Shown here: positions 17,100-23,550 of the stretch, piece by piece
How positions within the stretch are numbered: position 1 is the first letter of the stretch
How the letters are laid out: each line of letters starts with the position of its first letter
Origin: an uncultured Bacteroides sp.
GTDB lineage: Bacteria > Bacteroidota > Bacteroidia > Cytophagales > Cyclobacteriaceae
DNA length: 64,000 nt
NCBI GenBank assembly: GCA_902168185.1
Contig: CABHOV010000073.1
Location: 1 to 64,000 of the forward strand
Direction: 5' to 3'
The notes under the pieces: generated by a model
Databases searched by the model: none
What the model was told of the DNA's origin: nothing
Seen by the model: the letters and a program-made list of their open reading frames with translations, nothing else
Translations under genes and position numbers: made by a program

Positions 17100-18222
17100 G
17101 AAAGAAATTTTTGATAGTACCAGAAATATATTCCAACTCTTCTTCTTTCATTTCTGTATGAATCGGAAGAGACAGAACTGTCTTTGAAAGTTCTTCCGTA
17201 ACCGGAAAAGAACCTTCTTCAAAACCTGCACGCTTATAAGCTTTTTGTAAATGTAGCGGCACAGGGTAATAGATCATGGTTGGTATGCCATGCGCTTCCA
17301 GATGTGACTTGAGATTGTCGCGTAGCCCGTCTGAAACTTGTATAGTATATTGATGAAAAACGTGTGTTGAATTTGTTGCTCGCTTGGGAATTGTTAAAGT
17401 TGGGATGGATGCTAATGCTTTATCATAGTACGATGCCGCTTCATTTCTTCGTTGGGCATACCCATCCAAGTAATTGAGCTTTACATTCAGAACAGCAGCT
17501 TGCAATGTGTCTAAGCGACTGTTTACACCGATAATGTCATGGTGATATTTTATTTTTTGTCCATGGTTGGAGATCATCTTAATCTTTTCTCCCAGCGCCT
17601 TATCGTTTGTAAAAATTGCGCCACCATCACCAAAGCATCCTAAGTTTTTAGAAGGGAAAAATGAAGTAGTTCCTATAGTTCCTATAGTTCCTGCTTTTTT
17701 CGTGGTGCCATCGGCAAATGTATAGTCAGCGCCCAGTGCCTGTGCTACATCTTCAATGACATGTAAGTTATATTTCGCAGCGATATGAAGTATAGGCTCC
17801 ATGTCAGCACATTGTCCATATAAATGAACGGGAACTATTGCTTTTGTTTTTGCAGTAATTTTAGATTCTAATAACGCTGGGGCTATATTGAATGTGTCTT
17901 TATCAACGTCAATAAACACGGGCGTTAACCCGAGCAGTGCTATTACTTCGGCTGTCGCTACATAAGTATGAACGGGAAGAATAACCTCATCGCCTGGTTT
18001 CAGATCCAATGCCATCATGGCAATTTGCAGGGCATCTGTTCCGTTGGCACAAGGAATAACAAGACTTCCTCCTATATAGCGGGATAAAGACTGAGCGAAC
18101 GTATTTACTTCCGGACCTTGAATGAATGCTGTAGATGTTAAAACTTGTTGAATGGCCTCATCTATCTCCGTCTTAATCCGAAGATATTGAGAATGAAGAT
18201 CAACCATTTTAATTGTATCCAT
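17092..18222 (-). CDS. wbpE: PLP-dependent 3-keto sugar aminotransferase (WbpE/WlbC type)
   Basis: 376 residues of the DegT/DnrJ/EryC1/StrS family. It transfers an amino group from glutamate to the 3-keto group of the UDP-GlcNAcA derivative. [12 protein letters not shown] binds cofactor phosphate, the [13 protein letters not shown] segment holds the conserved Asp, and the PLP lysine is in [17 protein letters not shown] (about residue 186). The substrate-side [14 protein letters not shown] is also present. A tandem run GTIGTIGTT precedes the lysine segment and arises from a 9-bp repeat. It ends overlapping wbpD and lies two bases downstream of the wbpA-like gene, so it is firmly in the operon. 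Confidence 0.93.
   Translation of the reverse strand: MDTIKMVDLHSQYLRIKTEIDEAIQQVLTSTAFIQGPEVNTFAQSLSRYIGGSLVIPCANGTDALQIAMMALDLKPGDEVILPVHTYVATAEVIALLGLTPVFIDVDKDTFNIAPALLESKITAKTKAIVPVHLYGQCADMEPILHIAAKYNLHVIEDVAQALGADYTFADGTTKKAGTIGTIGTTSFFPSKNLGCFGDGGAIFTNDKALGEKIKMISNHGQKIKYHHDIIGVNSRLDTLQAAVLNVKLNYLDGYAQRRNEAASYYDKALASIPTLTIPKRATNSTHVFHQYTIQVSDGLRDNLKSHLEAHGIPTMIYYPVPLHLQKAYKRAGFEEGSFPVTEELSKTVLSLPIHTEMKEEELEYISGTIKNFFHG
17668..17692. repeat. 9-bp tandem repeat inside the wbpE-like gene
   Basis: AGTTCCTAT is repeated 2.8 times without mismatch and encodes the Gly-Thr-Ile-Gly-Thr-Ile-Gly-Thr-Thr run. Slippage of one unit would keep the frame. The amino-acid pattern fits the family, so it may be a coincidence of codon use. 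Confidence 0.8.
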
Positions 18223-18224
18223 AG

Positions 18225-19475
18225 CTAGAGTCTGGCTGTAATCTGAGATTTTGGCAGAAAGCCTTTTACATCATATATAACTGCTCTTTCATGTGAAAGA
18301 GATTTTAAATCAAGTGTTGTGAATTCCTTATGACTTACTGTTAAAATAATAGCATGATATTTTTTAGTAAGCGTTGGGACCAATGACAATCCATACTCAT
18401 GCTTTACTTCTTCGGCGTCTGCCTGAGGATCATAAATATCGACCTTCGTTCCAAAGCTTTGTAGTTCATGAATTACATCAACCACTTTGCTGTTGCGTAT
18501 GTCAGGACAGTTTTCTTTAAAAGTAATCCCCAGCATCAAAACATTTGCATTGTTAATGGGGAGTTCATGCTGTGCCATGAGCTTGATAACGCTGTTAGCT
18601 ATATGGACTCCCATATTATCATTGATCCTTCTGCCAGAGAGAATCACTTGCGGATGATATCCAATACTATCTGCTTTATAGGTAAGGTAATATGGGTCAA
18701 CACCAATACAGTGGCCTCCTACCAAGCCTGGTTTAAAAGGGAGGAAGTTCCATTTTGTTCCGGCAGCTTCCAACACCTCATGTGTATCTATACCTATACG
18801 CTCAAAAATCAACGCGAGCTCATTGACAAAAGCAATGTTGAGATCGCGCTGTGAGTTTTCAATTACTTTGGCAGCTTCAGCCACTTTTATAGAGGAAGCT
18901 TTATGTGTTCCTGCAGTAATGATTTTTTTATACAGTTGATCAACCTTCTCTGCAATTTCCTCAGTGCTGCCACTGGTAACTTTCTTAATTGTAGTTACGC
19001 GATGAAGTTTATCGCCAGGATTAATTCTTTCAGGAGAATATCCACAGAAAAAGTCAACATTGAATTTCAGACCACTGATTTTTTCGAGTACAGGTACACA
19101 GACTTCTTCTGTGCATCCAGGGTAAACAGTAGATTCATAAATTACTATATCACCTTTTTTTAGAACACTCCCTACAGTTTTGCTGGCACTTTGTAAAGGA
19201 CGGAGGTCGGGTGTTTTGAATTCATCGACCGGAGTTGGAACAGTTACAATGAAATAATTAACCTCTTTTAAATCTGTAAGCGCAGAGGAGTATTGAAGGT
19301 GTGTGGAGGATTTTAATTCCTGTGGCTCTACTTCACGTGTGCGATCATAACCCTTTTTCAATTCGTCAATGCGATCTTGATTTATATCAAAACCGATAAC
19401 GGGTAGTACTTTGCCAAATTCAACAGCCAACGGTAGGCCTACATAACCTAATCCTATAATTCCAATCTTTTCCAT
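18225..19475 (-). CDS. wbpA: UDP-GlcNAc 6-dehydrogenase (WbpA/WbpO/TviB type)
   Basis: 416 residues of the UDP-glucose/GDP-mannose dehydrogenase family. The N-terminal NAD domain starts KIGIIGLGYVGLPLAVEFG. The middle domain has AEAAKVIENSQRDLNIAFVNELA and the catalytic Cys in FKPGLVGGHCIGVDPYYLTY (Cys around residue 257). The C-terminal domain has GITFKENCPDIRNSKVVD. The GGHCIGVDPYYL form points to the UDP-HexNAc dehydrogenases (WbpA/TviB) rather than UDP-glucose dehydrogenase. It makes UDP-GlcNAcA, the substrate of WbpB, using two NAD. It sits two bases from the upstream epimerase gene stop and two bases before wbpE. Confidence 0.92.
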   Translation of the reverse strand: MEKIGIIGLGYVGLPLAVEFGKVLPVIGFDINQDRIDELKKGYDRTREVEPQELKSSTHLQYSSALTDLKEVNYFIVTVPTPVDEFKTPDLRPLQSASKTVGSVLKKGDIVIYESTVYPGCTEEVCVPVLEKISGLKFNVDFFCGYSPERINPGDKLHRVTTIKKVTSGSTEEIAEKVDQLYKKIITAGTHKASSIKVAEAAKVIENSQRDLNIAFVNELALIFERIGIDTHEVLEAAGTKWNFLPFKPGLVGGHCIGVDPYYLTYKADSIGYHPQVILSGRRINDNMGVHIANSVIKLMAQHELPINNANVLMLGITFKENCPDIRNSKVVDVIHELQSFGTKVDIYDPQADAEEVKHEYGLSLVPTLTKKYHAIILTVSHKEFTTLDLKSLSHERAVIYDVKGFLPKSQITARL

Positions 19476-19477
19476 TC

Positions 19478-20503
19478 TTATACTGTAATGTTATAGTACT
19501 TTGTATACCAGCTGATGAATTTGTCTATACCTTCTTCAATAGGTGTAGAGGGTTTAAAATCTACTTCAAGCCGCAAGTCTTCTACATCGGCAAAGGTCTC
19601 AGGTACATCTCCATCTTGGAGAGGAAGAAGATTTTTTACTGCCTTCTTTCCCAGTTTCTCTTCGATCACTTCTATAAATCGAAGAAGCTCAACAGGTTTA
19701 TTATTCCCTATATTAAAAACCCTGTAAGGAGCGAAACTTGTCGCGGGATCTGGAGTCATGCCAGACCACTCAGCATTAGGTTTGGATGGTCGAGGGACAA
19801 GTCTTACAATGCTTTCAACGATGTCATCTACATATGTAAAATCTCTTCTCATTTTACCATTATTGAAAACATCAATCGGCTTGTTTTCCAGGATTGCTTT
19901 CGTGAAAAGGAACAAGGCCATATCAGGTCTTCCGTAAGGACCGTAAACGGTAAAAAATCTTAAGCCGGTAGTCGGTAGATTATAGAGCGCGGAATATGTA
20001 TGCGCCATCAATTCATTCGACTTCTTTGAAGCGGCATACAGTGAGATCGGGTGGTCTACATTATGATGGACAGAAAACGGCATTTTCTTATTCGCTCCGT
20101 AGACTGAACTGGATGATGCATATACCAGATGCTTTGTATTATTATGTCTGCAAGCTTCAAGGATATTTAAGAATCCATGTAGATTACTTTCAAGGTAAGC
20201 ATGCGGATTTGTTAAAGAGTATCGCACACCAGCTTGTGCAGCAAGATTTACCACGTAAGGGAATTGGTGCTCGGAAAACAGGCCGTTAATGGCATTCCGA
20301 TCAGTGAGATCGAGTTGATGAAAGCTGAAATTTTTATTGCTTTTCAGGATATCCAGCCGAGACATCTTTAATCGCTGATCATAATAATCATTCAGGTTGT
20401 CAAGGCCAAATACTTGATAGCCTGCATTTAGAAGTTTTTGGCTCAGGTGGAAACCGATGAACCCTGCAGCTCCAGTAACTAAAATGGATTGGACAGAAGA
20501 CAT
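19478..20503 (-). CDS. NAD-dependent UDP-uronate 4-epimerase-like enzyme (SDR family)
   Basis: 341 residues, extended SDR. The cofactor motif [15 protein letters not shown] is at residues 11-25, the conserved active-site Ser region is ASSSSVYG, and the catalytic Tyr-x3-Lys is in [32 protein letters not shown] with [19 protein letters not shown] is the signature of UDP-glucuronate 4-epimerases (CapI/LspL/GAE). It would interconvert UDP-GlcA and UDP-GalA or, given wbpA next door, act on a UDP-HexNAcA. It is the first gene of the minus-strand run down to wzx and has its own predicted promoter. Confidence 0.88.
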   Translation of the reverse strand: MSSVQSILVTGAAGFIGFHLSQKLLNAGYQVFGLDNLNDYYDQRLKMSRLDILKSNKNFSFHQLDLTDRNAINGLFSEHQFPYVVNLAAQAGVRYSLTNPHAYLESNLHGFLNILEACRHNNTKHLVYASSSSVYGANKKMPFSVHHNVDHPISLYAASKKSNELMAHTYSALYNLPTTGLRFFTVYGPYGRPDMALFLFTKAILENKPIDVFNNGKMRRDFTYVDDIVESIVRLVPRPSKPNAEWSGMTPDPATSFAPYRVFNIGNNKPVELLRFIEVIEEKLGKKAVKNLLPLQDGDVPETFADVEDLRLEVDFKPSTPIEEGIDKFISWYTKYYNITV

Positions 20504-20526
20504 AAATCGTAAATATAAATAGGCCG

Positions 20527-20534
20527 CAAAACTA
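20527..20534 (-). promoter_or_regulatory. Probable -7 promoter element of the epimerase-wzx operon
   Basis: The minus strand reads TAGTTTTG, an exact TAnnTTTG match, ending 24 bases upstream of the epimerase ATG and implying a leader of about 18 bases. No clear TTG -33 element is seen on the upstream side. Confidence 0.5.
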
Positions 20535-20576
20535 ACTAATTTGAGGTATAGTAAAAATCACTTAAACTTGCGGGTT

Positions 20577-21371
20577 ATGACGCAAAAAACGCAATCTGAC
20601 GAAATTGATTTAATGGAACTCTTGGCAAGAGTATATCGAGCCATTAAACATAACCTGCTGATTTTTACTATTCTCCCTATAGCGGGGATGATCTTTACAA
20701 TTTCGATGGCATACAACTCGGATGATAAATTTTCGTCCAGCATGATGATTACCACCGACTTACTTTCAATAAATGAGGCTAAGTTCATTTTTGATGAATT
20801 GGAAAAGGCAGATTCGATCCCGGGATTATCCAGTGAAGAGCGCGAAAATTTATTTGCCTTAAACTTTGACGTTGAACAAGGAGAGCAGCAAAACGATAAG
20901 GCCAAAACTGTTAACCTGAAAGTGACTGCTATTGTTAAGGATCCGAAAACATTTCCTTCACTTGAAAAGGAAATCGTTCAATATTTGAATTCAGTAGATC
21001 CGGTGATACGAAACAGAAGAGATCAGCAGATATATTATAAACAAATGATCGAAAAAATTGATAGTGAGATCGCCTTCATGGATCAAATAAAGAAACAAAC
21101 CGATAGTAAATCCATGGCTTCTTATGTGGATCCCTCTGATCTTTATGCTAAAACAGTTGATCTTTTTAAAATACGTACTGAAAGTGAAATTAAACTCAAT
21201 AACATCCAATCAGTACACGTTGCAAAAGGTTTTGGTTCTCTAATAAAGGATGCCAAAACACCTAAACTCATTGTGGCAATCGTTGGTTTTGTCGGTGGGT
21301 TAGTTATAGCTACGTTATTGCTATTCATTAAATTCTTTAATGATTACAACAAAGCACTGAAAATTGAATAG
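20577..21371 (+). CDS. Wzz-like polysaccharide chain-length determinant protein
   Basis: About 264 residues. An N-terminal segment IDLMELLARVYRAIKHN leads into a first membrane helix (about residues 27-47). A long periplasmic, partly coiled-coil region follows, and a second helix near the C-terminus is IVAIVGFVGGLVIATLLLFIK-like with a short cytoplasmic tail. This two-helix topology with a DEIDL start is that of Wzz/chain-length proteins, which set glycan length with Wzy. ATG at 20577 is chosen over a TTG at 20541. It is divergent from the epimerase operon and 24 bases before ccmB, so it marks the end of the polysaccharide locus. Confidence 0.8.
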   Translation: MTQKTQSDEIDLMELLARVYRAIKHNLLIFTILPIAGMIFTISMAYNSDDKFSSSMMITTDLLSINEAKFIFDELEKADSIPGLSSEERENLFALNFDVEQGEQQNDKAKTVNLKVTAIVKDPKTFPSLEKEIVQYLNSVDPVIRNRRDQQIYYKQMIEKIDSEIAFMDQIKKQTDSKSMASYVDPSDLYAKTVDLFKIRTESEIKLNNIQSVHVAKGFGSLIKDAKTPKLIVAIVGFVGGLVIATLLLFIKFFNDYNKALKIE

Positions 21372-21394
21372 CCATTAAAGCGATACTCACATTA

Positions 21395-22036
21395 TTGCAA
21401 AAAGAATTTGCGCTGGAGCTCAGACGTAAGGCCGTAATTTCTGGTATCGGCCTTTACTTGTTCAGTCTTATTTTTATCTGTTATCTCACATTCAGTCTAC
21501 GGAAAAATTCAATTAACGAAGCAACATGGTCAGCCTTGTTTTGGTTGGCCATACTTTTTTCTGTCATCAACAGTGTGGCGAAAAGTTTTATTGGAGAGAA
21601 GAAAGGCACTTTCATTTACTACTACTCTATAGCTAGTCCACAGGCCATCATCATCTCTAAGATTCTCTACAATGCAGTGCTTTGCTTGTTGCTTTCATTG
21701 GCAGGCTATGGTTTGTTTTCAATTTTTATTGATAATCCGGTTCAGGATAAATGGCTGTTTGTCACCACTCTTTTATTAACGTCTTTCGGCTTTTCAGCAT
21801 CGTTAAGCCTGATCTCCGGCATTGCATCGAAAGCCAATAATAGTAATATACTAATGGCAGTGTTAAGCTTCCCCGTGATATTGTCTATACTATTGATGGC
21901 AATCAAGATTACAAAAAATGTGCTTGATGGACTCGATAGAAGTTCAAGTATAGATGAACTACTGAACCTGCTCGCAATAAATTGCATATTAACCAGTCTT
22001 GCGTATATGCTCTTCCCGTATATTTGGCGCAGTTAA
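21395..22036 (+). CDS. ccmB: Haem exporter protein CcmB
   Basis: At least 213 residues with six hydrophobic segments; a membrane subunit of the CcmABCD system for cytochrome c maturation. QKEFALELRRKAVISGIGLYLFSL matches the family N-terminus, and SFIGEKKGTFIYYYSIASPQ contains the conserved loop. The listed start is a TTG at 21395. However, the open frame continues upstream as ATT AAA GCG ATA CTC ACA TTA, which would add IKAILTL to give the N-terminus usual for this family, so an ATT start at 21374 is likely. No ccmA ATPase gene is adjacent. It begins 24 bases after the Wzz-like gene. Confidence 0.87.
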   Translation: MQKEFALELRRKAVISGIGLYLFSLIFICYLTFSLRKNSINEATWSALFWLAILFSVINSVAKSFIGEKKGTFIYYYSIASPQAIIISKILYNAVLCLLLSLAGYGLFSIFIDNPVQDKWLFVTTLLLTSFGFSASLSLISGIASKANNSNILMAVLSFPVILSILLMAIKITKNVLDGLDRSSSIDELLNLLAINCILTSLAYMLFPYIWRS

Positions 22037-22078
22037 CAAAGGCACTCCGCAATTAGCAAAAAGTGTCATCAGCCGATT

Positions 22079-22756
22079 ATGAAACAGTGGCTCAAATTAA
22101 TAGCGATCGCTTTACTTTTTTACGTTCACGTTGCCGGACTTCTCTTCGATGTTCCCCGGTTGAACATCCTGAATGAAACCATTCGCGCACTTTATTTTCA
22201 CGTACCCATGTGGTTTGGCATGGTACTCTTGTTTTCAATTTCCGTTTTTTATGCAGTTAAATATCTCCGAAATCCTTCCTCAGCACTGGATAGAAAGGTT
22301 GTAGAATATGCTAATGTAGGGTTGGTATTTGGTATGCTTGGAATCCTTACAGGAATGCTTTGGGCTAATTACACATGGGGCTCGCCCTGGCATGGCGATC
22401 CAAAACAAAATGGTGCAGCCATCGCCTTATTGGTTTACCTCGCGTATTTCGTATTGCGCGGATCACTTGAAAATGAAGAGCAGCGCGCTCGTTTAAGTGC
22501 TGTCTATAATATTTTTGCTTTCGCTGCCATGATACCCCTGATCTTTATCATTCCACGTATGCAAAGCTCTATGCATCCTGGAAGTGGAGGTAATCCTGGT
22601 TTTAATATGTATGACCTCGACAGCAGCATGCGATTTATTTTCTATCCTGCTGTCGTGGGATGGTTTTTAATTGGCTTGTGGATCGTATCGATTCGGATAA
22701 GAATTAAAACGGTAGAAGAAAAAATATTTGAATTAGAAGATGGAAAAAATCCTTAA
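22079..22756 (+). CDS. ccmC: Haem handling protein CcmC
   Basis: 225 residues with six membrane helices. CcmC presents haem to CcmE. The haem-ligand-like His residues are in RALYFHVPMWFGM (about His39) and QSSMHPGSGG (about His166). The tryptophan-rich periplasmic loop reads YTWGSPWHGDPKQNG, a variant of the WWD signature in which the W-x-WD core is changed to PWHGDP. Such variants occur in Bacteroidota. It follows ccmB by 42 bases and overlaps ccmD by 17 bases. Confidence 0.93.
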   Translation: MKQWLKLIAIALLFYVHVAGLLFDVPRLNILNETIRALYFHVPMWFGMVLLFSISVFYAVKYLRNPSSALDRKVVEYANVGLVFGMLGILTGMLWANYTWGSPWHGDPKQNGAAIALLVYLAYFVLRGSLENEEQRARLSAVYNIFAFAAMIPLIFIIPRMQSSMHPGSGGNPGFNMYDLDSSMRFIFYPAVVGWFLIGLWIVSIRIRIKTVEEKIFELEDGKNP

Positions 22757-22967
22757 ATCATTTTTTTGTGTGCTCATAGTAGCGTTGTCACTGAATGTAC
22801 AGGCACAATCTGAAGTTCAAATGGCAGATACGATGCGGTCGGAAGGGAAGATATATGTAGTCGTCTCTATCATTCTGATCATCCTGGTAGGGTTGATAGC
22901 GTATCTTTTTTTGATGGATCGGAAGGTGAAAAAACTCGAAGATCAACTTTCTGACAGGAAGCATTAA
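22740..22967 (+). CDS. CcmD-like small membrane protein
   Basis: 75 residues. A signal-peptide-like N-terminus (KSFFCVLIVALSLNVQAQ) is followed by a short linker, one membrane helix (IYVVVSIILIILVGLIAYLF-like) and a charged tail MDRKVKKLEDQL. The layout and position directly after ccmC, with a 17-base overlap, fit the CcmD-like proteins annotated in Bacteroidota. It differs from proteobacterial CcmD in having an extra cleavable-looking N-terminus. The assignment rests on context and topology. Confidence 0.75.
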   Translation: MEKILKSFFCVLIVALSLNVQAQSEVQMADTMRSEGKIYVVVSIILIILVGLIAYLFLMDRKVKKLEDQLSDRKH

Positions 22968-23027
22968 ACTTTCATTCCCTCAGTTTCGTTTTTCGATAAA
23001 TTCCCTGATTTTCTGGGCTTTTGTATC

Positions 23028-23035
23028 TAATTTTG
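23028..23035 (+). promoter_or_regulatory. Possible -7 promoter element before ccmE
   Basis: TAATTTTG matches TAnnTTTG and lies 33 bases before the ccmE ATG. A purine-rich AAGGAGAGAG ribosome site at about 23057-23066 follows, unusually strong for this window. The -33 side is weak. Confidence 0.45.
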
Positions 23036-23067
23036 CGGGGCAAAAAGGGGGAATAAGGAGAGAGACT

Positions 23068-23472
23068 ATGAAAAAATCACACATTTTTATTATCGTCATT
23101 ATCGCTATTGCGATCAGTATTATTGTCAGCACGGCAGATGATGCAAGTACATATGTAAACTTCGATCAGGCCTATGATATGGCGCTTGCTGGCAAAGACA
23201 ATAACATCCACGTAGTCGGACAATTGAAAAAGGACACGGAAGGTCATGTGGTAGGTATTCAGGAAGGTGTTGACCGCGTTTCTTTTTCTTTCATTTTAGT
23301 GGATGATAACGGTAAAGAGCAAAAAATAGAATATAATGAACCAATGCCTGCCGATATGCTACGTTCTGAAAAAGTAGTGGTGGTTGGCAGTTATCAGGGC
23401 GACCAATTCAAGGCAAGCAAGATCATTCTCAAATGCCCTTCTAAATACCAGGAACAAAACGTCAATGTTTAA
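23068..23472 (+). CDS. ccmE: Cytochrome c maturation protein CcmE, CxxxY type
   Basis: 134 residues. One N-terminal membrane anchor (HIFIIVIIAIAISIIV) is followed by an OB-fold periplasmic haem chaperone domain (VNFDQAYDMAL, VVGQLKKD, SFILVDDNGKEQKIEYNE, VVVVGSYQGDQFKASKI). The haem attachment segment is LKCPSKY (Cys about 128, Tyr about 132). Cys replaces the proteobacterial His of HxxxY, the CxxxY form known from Desulfovibrio and archaea. It hands haem from CcmC to CcmF. Separated from ccmD by 100 bases that contain a possible promoter, and followed by ccmF. Confidence 0.93.
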   Translation: MKKSHIFIIVIIAIAISIIVSTADDASTYVNFDQAYDMALAGKDNNIHVVGQLKKDTEGHVVGIQEGVDRVSFSFILVDDNGKEQKIEYNEPMPADMLRSEKVVVVGSYQGDQFKASKIILKCPSKYQEQNVNV

Positions 23473-23550
23473 AATATCGGAGCACGCGGAAGGACATGCG
23501 TTGGCGATAACTCAACGTAGCATTCCGCACTTCGTAATGTGTACTTCACT

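Noticed and set aside
17668-17692. 9-bp tandem repeat in wbpE as a phase-variation site
   Set aside because: Unit loss or gain stays in frame, and the resulting GTIG.IGTT sequence resembles the normal family sequence, so no on/off switching is expected.
18468-18854. 128-residue plus-strand ORF inside wbpA
   Set aside because: It lies antisense to conserved motifs of the UDP-sugar dehydrogenase and has no independent support.
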